Shown here in pieces: positions 39,363 to 48,252 of a stretch of DNA of 64,000 nt. The stretch is from Leptolyngbyaceae cyanobacterium JSC-12. GTDB lineage: Bacteria > Cyanobacteriota > Cyanobacteriia > Leptolyngbyales > Leptolyngbyaceae. The notes beneath the pieces were generated by a model. That model did no database searches, was not told the origin of the DNA, and worked only from the letters and a program-made list of their open reading frames with translations. Where the stretch lies: positions 5,135,174 through 5,199,173 of the forward strand of contig CM001633.1 of assembly GCA_000309945.1 (NCBI GenBank). Reading direction: 5' to 3'. Position numbers and translations under genes: made by a program. The number at the start of each line of letters is the position of its first letter. Within the stretch, counting starts at the first letter, position 1.

Positions 39363-39428
39363 GTACTGCTAATTGCAGCTAGCGAAACAACTTCCTCACA
39401 TCAGGAGATAGACCATACAACAACGGAT

Positions 39429-41657
39429 TTAGAAGCGATCGTGGAAGGTACGCTTAATCACATCTAGCTGTTGTTCCCGAGTCAACTTAATGAAGTTGAC
39501 AGCATAACCAGAGACTCGAATCGTTAATTGTGGATAGAGTTCTGGATGATCCATTGCATCCAGCAGAGTGTCTCGATTCAAGACGTTGACATTAATATGG
39601 TGTCCGCCATCGTGGAAATAGCCATCTAACATGCCTACTAAATTCGTGAGGCGATCTTGCTCTGTTTTTCCTAATGCTCCTGGTACAATTGAGAAGGTGT
39701 TTGAGATACCGTCTTGAGCATCGGCATAGGGTAGTTTGGCAACTGAGGCCAACGACGCGATCGCACCTTTGCTATCTCGTCCGTGCATGGGGTTTGCCCC
39801 TGGTGCAAAGGGTTCTCCTGCCTTCCGCCCATCTGGAGTATTCCCTGTTTTCTTGCCATAAACGACGTTGGAAGTAATGGTGAGTACTGATTGCGTTGGT
39901 ACTGCGTTCCGATAAGTTGGGTGCTGCTTCAGTTTGTTCATGAAGCGTTTCACTAGATCGACAGCAATCTGGTCAACGCGATCATCATTATTGCCATATT
40001 TGGGAAACTCACCTTCCGTTTGGTAATCTACTGCCAGCCCTTCTGCATTACGAATTACTTTGACGTTGGCGTATTTAATGGCCGATAAGGAATCTGCCAC
40101 AACAGATAATCCAGCAATGCCACACGCCATTGTACGGAAAACATCGCGATCGTGCAGTGCCATCTCTAACCGTTCATAACAATATTTGTCATGCATGAAG
40201 TGAATGACATTAAGTGTGTTGATGTAGGCTTTTGCCAACCAATCCATCATGCGATCAAACTTTTGCATCACCTCGTCATAGTTCAAATAATCAGACGTAA
40301 TGGGTGCATAGGCAGGTGCAATTTGTTCACCCGATTTTTCATCCTTTCCACCGTTGATAGCATAGAGCAAGCATTTTGCCAGATTCACTCGTGCACCAAA
40401 AAACTGCATTTGCTTACCAACTCGCATAGCAGATACACAACAGGCAATAGCATAATCATCGCCCCAATAAGGACGCATTAAGTCATCATTTTCATACTGA
40501 ATTGAGCTAGTTTCAACGGAAACTTTAGCGCAGTATCGTTTGAATGCGATTGGTAACCGTTCTGACCATAAAACAGTGAGATTAGGTTCGGGAGCAGGAC
40601 CTAGTGTGTATAGGGTATTGAGAATGCGAAAACTAGTTTTGGTAACCAGCGGTCGCCCGTCAATGCCTATACCACCGATGGACTCTGTAACCCAGGTTGG
40701 ATCTCCAGAGAACAATTCATTATAGTCAGGAGTTCGCAAGAAACGCACCATCCGTAATTTCATTACAAAATGGTCAATTATTTCTTGTAAATCTGATTCG
40801 CTAAATTTGCCTTGCTTCAGATCACGCTCAAAGTAAATATCGAGAAATGTAGATACTCGTCCCAATGACATGGCTGCCCCATTCTGCTCTTTAACAGCAG
40901 CAAGATAAGCCAGATAAAGCCACTGCACAGCTTCTCTTGCATCAGCAGCAGGACGACCCAGATCAAAGCCATAGCTTGCCCCCATTTGTTTCAATTCAAA
41001 TAAGGCTTTGATTTGTTCGTTAATTTCTTCTCGTAATTGAATGATTTCTGCATCAATCGTATCAACCTGGAGTGATTCCAGTTGGGCTTTCTTGTCATCA
41101 ATCAGGCGATCGACCCCATACAGAGGTACACGACGATAATCTCCAATAATGCGTCCTCGGCCATAGGCATCGGGCAGCCCAGTGATGATACCAGAATGCC
41201 GCGCTAGTCGCATTTCCTTGGTATATCCATCAAATACGCCGTCGTTATGGGTTTTGCGATATTTGGAAAAGATATTTTCTGTTGCCGGATCGAGCTGATA
41301 ACCATAGGACTCTAGTGAGGCTTTGACAACGCGGATACCCCCAAAGGGCATAATTGCTCGCTTCAGTGGTTTATCGGTTTGTAAGCCGACAATTTGTTCC
41401 AGGCTGCGATCAATGTAACCAGGTGCATGAGATGTAATGGTTGAAACGATGGCTGTGTCTGCATCTAAGATTCCGTTTTCACGTTCTTGCGCCATTAACT
41501 GAGCCACTTGTTGCCATAATGCTCGTGTTCGGCTTGTTGCCTCTTCCAGGAAAGTTTCATCTCCTTCATAACTGGTGTAATTTTTCTGGATGAAATCGCG
41601 CACGTTGACTTCTGTTATCCAAACACCTGAATTAAATCCGTTCCATTGTTCAAACAT
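39429..41657 (-). CDS. pflB: Pyruvate formate-lyase (formate C-acetyltransferase)
   Basis: 742 residues, normal length for PflB. It converts pyruvate and CoA to acetyl-CoA and formate without oxygen, using a glycyl radical. The catalytic Cys pair is Cys406-Cys407 (AIACCVSAM) and the radical Gly717 lies in [11 protein letters not shown]. Other family segments are [17 protein letters not shown] and [21 protein letters not shown] precedes the ATG. No pflA activating enzyme lies next to it in this window, so activation must be supplied from elsewhere. A small gene and PEP synthase lie upstream on the same strand; a terminator follows. Its presence implies dark, anoxic fermentation ability, since the radical is oxygen-sensitive. 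Confidence 0.96.
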   Translation of the reverse strand: MFEQWNGFNSGVWITEVNVRDFIQKNYTSYEGDETFLEEATSRTRALWQQVAQLMAQERENGILDADTAIVSTITSHAPGYIDRSLEQIVGLQTDKPLKRAIMPFGGIRVVKASLESYGYQLDPATENIFSKYRKTHNDGVFDGYTKEMRLARHSGIITGLPDAYGRGRIIGDYRRVPLYGVDRLIDDKKAQLESLQVDTIDAEIIQLREEINEQIKALFELKQMGASYGFDLGRPAADAREAVQWLYLAYLAAVKEQNGAAMSLGRVSTFLDIYFERDLKQGKFSESDLQEIIDHFVMKLRMVRFLRTPDYNELFSGDPTWVTESIGGIGIDGRPLVTKTSFRILNTLYTLGPAPEPNLTVLWSERLPIAFKRYCAKVSVETSSIQYENDDLMRPYWGDDYAIACCVSAMRVGKQMQFFGARVNLAKCLLYAINGGKDEKSGEQIAPAYAPITSDYLNYDEVMQKFDRMMDWLAKAYINTLNVIHFMHDKYCYERLEMALHDRDVFRTMACGIAGLSVVADSLSAIKYANVKVIRNAEGLAVDYQTEGEFPKYGNNDDRVDQIAVDLVKRFMNKLKQHPTYRNAVPTQSVLTITSNVVYGKKTGNTPDGRKAGEPFAPGANPMHGRDSKGAIASLASVAKLPYADAQDGISNTFSIVPGALGKTEQDRLTNLVGMLDGYFHDGGHHINVNVLNRDTLLDAMDHPELYPQLTIRVSGYAVNFIKLTREQQLDVIKRTFHDRF

Positions 41658-41701
41658 AATATTCTAAGCCTCCTGGAATGAGTCAGTACTGCTAAGGTGG
41701 C

Positions 41702-41968
41702 TTATTCTGCTTCTAAGTCCATTAGCCTTAGCAGTTGATGCAGCGAGCTTTGATGAGTGGAGCAAGATGAGGATGAATCGCTCAGTGCCCAGCAGCGCTC
41801 TAAATAGTCAGTTCGATGCTCGTAAAAGTGTTCCCATGACAATGCACTTAACAAAACTCGCCAAATTGCAATCAATGGAAACAACACATGAAACGATCGC
41901 GGTTGAGCTTGAGCGATCGAGCCAGATATTAGCTCTAATTCCTTGTAGCGTTGCCATTGAACATTCAT
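41702..41968 (-). CDS. Small hypothetical protein between ppsA and pflB
   Basis: 88 residues from MNVQWQRYKELELISGS. It contains a hydrophobic middle (FHVLFPLIAIWRVLLSAL), then a Trp/Glu-rich segment and a Ser/Cys-rich tail. GAGGA lies upstream of ATG 41968; a longer frame to 42058 would overlap ppsA. The gene is on the same strand as both neighbours with gaps of about 70 and 45 bases, so it is probably in the same transcript. Not a recognised family; it may be a regulatory or stabilising peptide for the fermentation genes, but that is speculation. Confidence 0.55.
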   Translation of the reverse strand: MNVQWQRYKELELISGSIAQAQPRSFHVLFPLIAIWRVLLSALSWEHFYEHRTDYLERCWALSDSSSSCSTHQSSLHQLLRLMDLEAE

Positions 41969-42035
41969 AGCTGTTTGTCCTCTGGTACTCCACGATTCAG
42001 TTATAAGTGAAAAACATGAGGAATTTGTGAGGGAT

Positions 42036-44468
42036 TCAACTGGCTTCAACGGCTGCAATTTCCAGCAGGGTCTTCAGAACTGAATCGGGGTTAAGGCTGA
42101 TGGAGTCAATCCCTTGTTCAACCAGGAAGCGGGCAAATTCAGGATAGTCGCTGGGGGCTTGACCACAAATCCCAATTTTGCGATCGCGCTGTTTGGCAGT
42201 GGCAATTGCGCTGGCAATCATTCGCTTGACGGCATTGCTACGTTCATCAAACAGTCGTGCCACCAGAGCCGAATCGCGATCCAGTCCGAGGGTTAACTGG
42301 GTCAGATCATTGGAGCCAATGGAGAAGCCATCAAAGACTTCACTAAACTCATCTGCCAACACAACATTGCTGGGCAGCTCACACATAACGTATACCTGTA
42401 GCCCGTTTTCACCTCTAACCAATCCATGTTTTGCCATTTCTGATAGCACCTGCCTGCCTTCTTCGGGCGTGCGGCAGAAGGGAATCATGAGAATGACGTT
42501 AGTTAAGCCCATGTCATCTCGAACCTGCTTCATTGCCTGGCATTCCAGGGCAAAGCCTTCCCGATAGCGATCGTCATAATACCGAGAGGCACCCCGCCAG
42601 CCAATCATGGGGTTTTCTTCATGCGGTTCAAATTGCCGTCCTCCCAGGAGGTTTGCGTATTCATTGCTCTTGAAGTCTGACATTCGAACTACAACGGGTT
42701 TGGGATAAAAGGCAGCCGCGATCGTGCCAATGCCATGTGCCAGTTTATCGATAAAAAACTGGGCTTTGTTTTCATAATGTGAGGTAAGTTCTGCAATTTT
42801 ATACCGCGCCAGTTCATCGTCTAGTTGGTCAAAGTTTAGCAATGCCAGCGGATGTGCCTGAATGTGGTTAGCAATGATGAATTCCATCCGAGCCAGCCCA
42901 ACCCCATCATTGGGAATGGCAGACAAACTGAATGCCTCTTCCGGATTGCCCACGTTCATCAAAATTTTAGTGCGGGTACGAGGCAAATTTTCTAATGCCA
43001 CTTCTTTGATTGCAAACGGAAGTAGCCCGCTGTAAACTCGCCCTTCCTCACCTTCAGCACAGGAAACAGTGACTTCCTGCCCCGTTTGCAGAACAGTAGT
43101 AGCGGTACCACAACCGACAATCGCTGGGATACCCATCTCTCTAGCAATAATAGCAGCATGACAGGTGCGTCCACCCTGATTTGTAACAATCGCGCTCGCT
43201 TTTTTCATAATCGGTTCCCAATCAGGATCGGTGCGGTTAGTTACCAACACTTCTCCTGCCTGGAATTGATCAATTTTGTGGACATCCAGAATAACTCTAG
43301 CTTTGCCCTGCCCGATCATTTCTCCGACCGCCCGTCCTTTTACTAAAACAGTGCTTCTCTCGTTTAGTTCATAGCTCCGTAGCACATTCTGTACTTTTTG
43401 AGATTGCACGGTTTCTGGACGTGCTTGTACGATAAATAAATCATTTGTGATGCCGTCTTTTGCCCATTCAATGTCCATCGGTGTATATACACCACGAACA
43501 CTAGAGTAATGATCTTCAATCTCACACGCCCACCGAGCAAGTGTCAAAATTTCATCGTCAGTCAGTGCAAATTGGTGACGTTGCTCAGGTGGAACTGAAA
43601 TATTTTTGGTAAATTTTGATCCTCCTAAATCGTAGATCATTTTAATTTCTTTAGTCCCTAGCCGTTTCTCTAGAATGGGACGGAATCCTTGCTTTAGAGT
43701 TGGTTTGAATACCAGGTATTCGTCTGGATTGACCGCTCCCTGCACCACATTTTCACCCAAGCCGTAGGCAGCGGTAATCAAAGCTGCATCCTTAAAGCCA
43801 GTCTCCGTATCGATAGAAAACATAACACCAGAGGATGCCAAATCAGACCGCACCATTTTTTGTACACCGACTGAAAGAGCAACATTCAGGTGATCAAATC
43901 CTTTGATTTGACGATACGAGATAGCACGATCAGTAAAGATGGAGGCAAAACATTTATGGCAAGCTTCCAGTACTCCTTTGATGCCGTGTACATTCAAATA
44001 GGTTTCTTGCTGTCCGGCGAAGCTGGCATCTGGAAGATCTTCCGCCGTAGCGCTGGAGCGAACTGCAACATCAGTATCTTCGCCATAGTGGTCACAGAGT
44101 TTTCGATATCCCTGAATGATTGCTTCCTGTAATTCATCGGGAAAAGGGGTTTGCAGAATTAGCGATCGCGCTTGCTTGCCGACTTGACGCAAACTCAGCA
44201 CATCCTCAACATTCAAATCTGCAAACAGGTGGCGTAATTTTTCTTCTAGCCCAGCAATCTCAATAAAGTAACGGTAAGCATGAGCCGTCGTGGCAAATCC
44301 ATCAGGAACGTTGATTCCCTTTGGAGATAGTTGTTGTAGCATTTCTCCTAGGGAGGCGTTTTTACCACCAACCAATGGAATGTCTTTAATGCCAACCTCT
44401 CTAAAAGCTAAAACAAATGCGTTTGTTTGAGGATGCAAGGATGATTGAGCGGCCGTTGTTTGCAGCAT
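42036..44468 (-). CDS. ppsA: Phosphoenolpyruvate synthase
   Basis: 810 residues from MLQTTAAQ. It converts pyruvate and ATP to PEP, AMP and phosphate. The N-terminal ATP-grasp part has VGGKNASLGEM and VRSSATAEDLPDASFAGQQ; the phosphohistidine domain has His437 in GGRTCHAAIIAREMGIPA; the C-terminal TIM barrel has MSDFKSNEYANLLGG, NPMIGWRG and IGSNDLTQLTLGLDRD, ending near GICGQAPSD. GGAGG precedes ATG 44468; the ORF extends seven codons further but without support. It is followed by a small gene and pflB on the same strand, giving opposing pyruvate fates. A role in gluconeogenesis or in restoring PEP after dark fermentation is inferred. Confidence 0.95.
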   Translation of the reverse strand: MLQTTAAQSSLHPQTNAFVLAFREVGIKDIPLVGGKNASLGEMLQQLSPKGINVPDGFATTAHAYRYFIEIAGLEEKLRHLFADLNVEDVLSLRQVGKQARSLILQTPFPDELQEAIIQGYRKLCDHYGEDTDVAVRSSATAEDLPDASFAGQQETYLNVHGIKGVLEACHKCFASIFTDRAISYRQIKGFDHLNVALSVGVQKMVRSDLASSGVMFSIDTETGFKDAALITAAYGLGENVVQGAVNPDEYLVFKPTLKQGFRPILEKRLGTKEIKMIYDLGGSKFTKNISVPPEQRHQFALTDDEILTLARWACEIEDHYSSVRGVYTPMDIEWAKDGITNDLFIVQARPETVQSQKVQNVLRSYELNERSTVLVKGRAVGEMIGQGKARVILDVHKIDQFQAGEVLVTNRTDPDWEPIMKKASAIVTNQGGRTCHAAIIAREMGIPAIVGCGTATTVLQTGQEVTVSCAEGEEGRVYSGLLPFAIKEVALENLPRTRTKILMNVGNPEEAFSLSAIPNDGVGLARMEFIIANHIQAHPLALLNFDQLDDELARYKIAELTSHYENKAQFFIDKLAHGIGTIAAAFYPKPVVVRMSDFKSNEYANLLGGRQFEPHEENPMIGWRGASRYYDDRYREGFALECQAMKQVRDDMGLTNVILMIPFCRTPEEGRQVLSEMAKHGLVRGENGLQVYVMCELPSNVVLADEFSEVFDGFSIGSNDLTQLTLGLDRDSALVARLFDERSNAVKRMIASAIATAKQRDRKIGICGQAPSDYPEFARFLVEQGIDSISLNPDSVLKTLLEIAAVEAS

Positions 44469-45073
44469 AAACTCTTTTCCTCCACTCATTTATAATCTAT
44501 GGCATGAAGCAGCTTGGGTTCTCGCTAAAGCTTCACACTACTGGTATAGAAAGAAAGTTTGGGGAACTTGTGAGCATGGCTACAATTAGTTTTCTACCTC
44601 TCCTTGGAGAAAATACTCAAGGCTCTTATTCAGTGAACTGATATTGTGTCAATTGCTTAACAGTGTCCATACTTAATCTCAAACTCCAATCGCCAGCACC
44701 GAAGCGTTCAAAGGCTCAATTTTGCGGTTGGGAGACTTGAGTCTGGATTTATCAACCTTTCAGAATGACTTAGAGGCTGCTTTAAAGGTCCGGTTTCTAG
44801 TGATTGGGACGACTAAAGTTGTTACTACAAACAGAAGAACACGGATGAATGCGGCTTCAACGCCTCTATCTGCAATGACGCCCGGAACATTAGGACTTAA
44901 GGTTTCCCAAGAAACAATTTAGGGAAAGACAAGAAACATGCTAAGAATAAAGTAAAGCACGATTAGAGCAAAAACTGGGTTGCTTAAAAATACAGAAATC
45001 AACCCCCTGCTAAAACCTGGATATTGAACTGTGATGTTGATCTGTTTTTTGTCGTGATTGAGGACATGAGCAT
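44469..45073. other. Divergent intergenic region without supported genes
   Basis: About 600 bases between ppsA (minus) and the FTR1 gene (plus). Two overlapping short frames exist (44722-44922 plus, 44919-45101 minus), the latter with a hydrophobic stretch, but neither has a ribosome site or recognised similarity. It may contain a decayed membrane protein gene. Promoters for both genes are expected here. Confidence 0.45.
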
Positions 45074-46012
45074 ATGGACTGGAGTCCAGCAATTCCAACA
45101 TTTTTAATTACTCTGCGAGAAGGGGTTGAAGCTGCACTAGTGGTAGGAATTGTGCTGGCCTGTTTGCGGCAGGCAAAACAGTTTCAACTCATTTCTTATG
45201 TCTATTTCGGTATTGTTGCAGGGCTGGGAGCCAGTGTTGTGGTGGGAGGCTTGCTGCTGCAACTCTTGCACCAAGTGCAAAATGTAACTACGCCCAGCAT
45301 TGTGATGATGCGGCAATTGCTGGAAACAGGGTTGAGTGTATTGGCGATCGCGATGTTGAGTTGGATGCTGATCTGGATGACACGACAGGCGCGATCGCTA
45401 AAAGCCGAAATTGAAGGCTCGGTGCAGTCAGCTGTTGCCGGAAATGGGATTGCTGCCTGGGGAATCTTTAGCTTGATTGCTACTGCTGTATTACGAGAAG
45501 GATTTGAAACTGTTCTGTTTGTTGCAACACAATTTCAAACAGGTTGGACTCCCTTGTTGGGTGCGATCGCTGGAATTGTCGGAGCCGTGATCATTGGAGT
45601 GCTCCTGTTCAAATGGGGCATTAAAATCAACCTCAAACAGTTTTTCCAGGTGATGGGAACTCTGCTCTTACTGATTGTGGCTGGGTTAGTGATTTCAGCT
45701 TTACGACACCTGGACATCGCCGCGATCGCCTTTGTGCAACTTCATCCCCAAGCTACCTCACTGTGCTGGTCAGCGCCACCTACCTGTTTACTGGGTCCAC
45801 TAGTGTGGGATGCTCATGCTATCCTACCAGACAAGGAATTTCCTGGCATTATCCTCAAAACCTTGTTTGGATATAGGCAAACGCTCTATATGGTGCAGGC
45901 GATTGGCTATTTACTATTTCTGAGCGTGGTGGGTAGTCTCTATTTCCGTAGTTTTAATCCTGTCAGAACGACGTCATCAAAACCAGATCTTGCTCTCAAA
46001 AATGCGGAGTGA
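45074..46012 (+). CDS. FTR1-family iron permease
   Basis: 312 residues with about seven TM helices. The two REGxE motifs that bind iron in Ftr1/EfeU permeases are present: LREGVEA (Arg15-Glu19) and LREGFET (Arg141-Glu145). The loop before the last TM contains WSAPPTCLLGPLVWDAHAILPD. Such permeases move ferric or ferrous iron across the cytoplasmic membrane, in bacteria usually with a partner oxidase (EfeO/EfeB), which is not adjacent here. It is a single-gene unit ended by an inverted repeat shared with the convergent antiporter. Iron import fits the iron-stress operon about 10 kb downstream. Confidence 0.9.
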   Translation: MDWSPAIPTFLITLREGVEAALVVGIVLACLRQAKQFQLISYVYFGIVAGLGASVVVGGLLLQLLHQVQNVTTPSIVMMRQLLETGLSVLAIAMLSWMLIWMTRQARSLKAEIEGSVQSAVAGNGIAAWGIFSLIATAVLREGFETVLFVATQFQTGWTPLLGAIAGIVGAVIIGVLLFKWGIKINLKQFFQVMGTLLLLIVAGLVISALRHLDIAAIAFVQLHPQATSLCWSAPPTCLLGPLVWDAHAILPDKEFPGIILKTLFGYRQTLYMVQAIGYLLFLSVVGSLYFRSFNPVRTTSSKPDLALKNAE

Positions 46013-46138
46013 GGCTTTATGCACGCCGAGATAATTCGCAACAAGCTTGCCAAAAGTGAGCTAACCTGGTTGACTGACAAATCCTTTTCCCCTCATCCCT
46101 AAATTCCTTCTCCCACTGAGGGGTTACCTTGTACACAC

Positions 46139-46199
46139 AAGTAGCCCAAACTAGGATAGAGACTCTGAGAGCAGCGATCGCGTGCTGCTAAGGCTACTT
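46139..46199. terminator. Nested inverted repeats between convergent genes
   Basis: Outer arms aagtagcc/ggctactt (46139-46146 and 46192-46199) enclose inner arms agcagc/gctgct (46170-46175 and 46184-46189) around a HIP1-like centre. It sits between FTR1 (plus) and the Na+/H+ antiporter (minus). Probably a bidirectional terminator, though there is no clear T-tract. Just upstream is a tract ccctcatccctaaattcct like a dispersed cyanobacterial repeat. Confidence 0.5.
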
Positions 46200-46280
46200 A
46201 ATATTTGTGCGGAATTATTGAATGGCAGTAGTTGAGCAACGAACTATATTTGCTCTTTGCCTTATTGGTGACAAGTTTGG

Positions 46281-47852
46281 CTATGCTTGCATATCGTCAA
46301 GGTTTTGCTGCAAAAAAGGAGCTAACTCTCGGTTAAGTTGTCCAGCGCGGACAAGTTCAGCATAGGTATCGGCTTCTACTGCCAGCAATTCTAACTTGAA
46401 CTGTTCAGTAGCAAATTCTCGTAAATCGGGATGCTCATCTTGTAAGGTATCAATTTCAGTTTCCAGGCGACCCATTTCTCCTTTAATCAAAGATTCTTGA
46501 TAGCGGTAAAATTCTGGCTCGATCGCTGGGCGATTTTCGGCTTGATTGAGATATTGAAGCACCCGTTTCAAGGCAGCTAACCGAGCGATCGCCTCTAAGA
46601 ACTCTTGCTTAAGAGGTTGATTTCCCAACAACTTCAGTTGTTCCAATAAGGGTTTAATCGTCAATCCTTGCACTAGCAATGTGAACAACACCACCCCAAA
46701 CACAGTTGCAATAATCTCTTCACGATCTGGCAAAATGGCAGGCACACTCAATGCTAGCGCAATCGAGACGGAACCTCTTAGCCCGCCCCACCAGAGCACA
46801 GTTTGCTCTTGAAGTGGAATACTGGATTCGGTAATGCGATTACTTAGAGCACTCAAACTGTAGATTGCGATCGCCCGTGTTATTAGCATGGCAATCAGTG
46901 TGATCGCGATCGTATTCAGATTTTGTCCTAATACATTGAACCGAATTTGGTCACCAATTAGCAAAAACACAATCGAATTCACAAAAAATGCTAGAAATTC
47001 CCAAAACTCACTCACAATAATGCGAGTTCGAGGATTCATCCCAATCCGAGAACCAAAGTTGCCTAAAATTAACCCCATAGTCACGACTCCAATTACTCCG
47101 GAGCCGCCTAGATCCTCTGTAATCAGGTAGGTGCCATAGGCAGAAACGAGAGTTAGTGACTGTTCCACCAAGGGCAAGTCGAAGCGCTGTGTCAGGTAGG
47201 AAATGCCAAAACCAATCAAACTCCCAATGGCAATTCCAAGCCCCACGACCCGTACAAATTCGAGCACAGCTGATTGAAGCGACAAATCTGCAGTTCCCAG
47301 CGGCAACGCTACCAGAAAGCTGAAGGCAACTACTGCCATCCCATCATTAAATAGACTTTCTCCTTCCATTAAGATGCTGAGACGGCTCCCCACTCCCAGT
47401 TCTCGAAATAGAGCAATGACCGAGACCGGATCGGTGGCAGATAGGCTAGCTCCCACTAGGAGTGCAGTTGTTAAAGAAACTCCTGCCAGTTGATTTAACC
47501 CTAAAGCGATCCCCGCGATCGCAATCACAACTCCAATCACAGCGAAGAGACAAATAGGCACTAATTCTCGTTTCAACTCTTGCCACTTCAAGTTCCACGC
47601 CGCTTCAAACAAGAGGGGTGGTAAAAAAATAGACAAAATCAGTTTGGGCGATAAATCTACCAACCGTACATCGACAAATGCTAGCCCTAACCCAACAATG
47701 ACCAATAGCAGCGTGTAGGGAATCTGGCGAAACCAGCTAAAAATGCGAGGTAAGGTTGCCACGCTTAGGGAAACGGACAACACTAGCAGAAATTGCTTGA
47801 GGTTTGTTTCGATCGCCACTTCGCTGAAGGTTGCATCCATAATCTCCATCAT
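46281..47852 (-). CDS. CPA1-type Na+/H+ antiporter
   Basis: 523 residues: about twelve TM helices followed by a cytoplasmic tail of about 120 residues. The CPA1/NhaP signatures are ATDPVSVIALF and EGESLFNDGMAVV (Asp in the ion path), and IVFLLIGDQIRF and WGGLRGSVSIALAL in the second half. It exchanges Na+ for H+ to control salt and pH. The C-terminal helical tail (ALKRVLQYLNQAENR, GEMGRLETEIDTLQDEHPD) resembles NhaS-type regulatory tails. Two nearby ATGs (47852 and 47840) are possible starts. Divergent to the 1265-residue hydrolase-like gene. Confidence 0.92.
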   Translation of the reverse strand: MMEIMDATFSEVAIETNLKQFLLVLSVSLSVATLPRIFSWFRQIPYTLLLVIVGLGLAFVDVRLVDLSPKLILSIFLPPLLFEAAWNLKWQELKRELVPICLFAVIGVVIAIAGIALGLNQLAGVSLTTALLVGASLSATDPVSVIALFRELGVGSRLSILMEGESLFNDGMAVVAFSFLVALPLGTADLSLQSAVLEFVRVVGLGIAIGSLIGFGISYLTQRFDLPLVEQSLTLVSAYGTYLITEDLGGSGVIGVVTMGLILGNFGSRIGMNPRTRIIVSEFWEFLAFFVNSIVFLLIGDQIRFNVLGQNLNTIAITLIAMLITRAIAIYSLSALSNRITESSIPLQEQTVLWWGGLRGSVSIALALSVPAILPDREEIIATVFGVVLFTLLVQGLTIKPLLEQLKLLGNQPLKQEFLEAIARLAALKRVLQYLNQAENRPAIEPEFYRYQESLIKGEMGRLETEIDTLQDEHPDLREFATEQFKLELLAVEADTYAELVRAGQLNRELAPFLQQNLDDMQA

Positions 47853-48252
47853 TAGCCGTGCATCTACTTGTCTTCAGCAAGATTAGAGCACGACCGCTAC
47901 AATCGCAAATAAATCCGCAGGACGGCAACAGAATTCTCAGGTAGAAAGCCCGAAGTCCAGTTAAATGTCCGGGCAAAAGAACCAACTACCCCAGGCAGGT
48001 GACACTTCTAGAAGCATTTTTACAACGTGAAATGGGACAATCGTCTACCCTGATATTTAGCGTTGGACAAGTGGAAGAAATCTGACGGGAATAAGATTTA
48101 CCGTGATTCACTGTTTGCAGAGGCGATCGCTGATGCTGAGTAAATCTTTTTTACTTTCTTTCTAATTGCCTTTTCAAACACTCTCTAAATATTCAACAGG
48201 AATTTATTCTCGGCAGTGGTAGGATTTACATCCAGGAGCGTTTATCCACTGG
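47853..48252. other. Divergent intergenic region
   Basis: 400 bases separating the antiporter and the large plus-strand membrane gene, so both promoters are here. No strong hairpin, small gene or recognised operator was seen. Confidence 0.5.

Noticed and set aside
44722-45101. Two short overlapping frames on opposite strands upstream of FTR1
   Set aside because: No ribosome site; one looks hydrophobic but has no recognisable family. Left as possible decayed sequence only.
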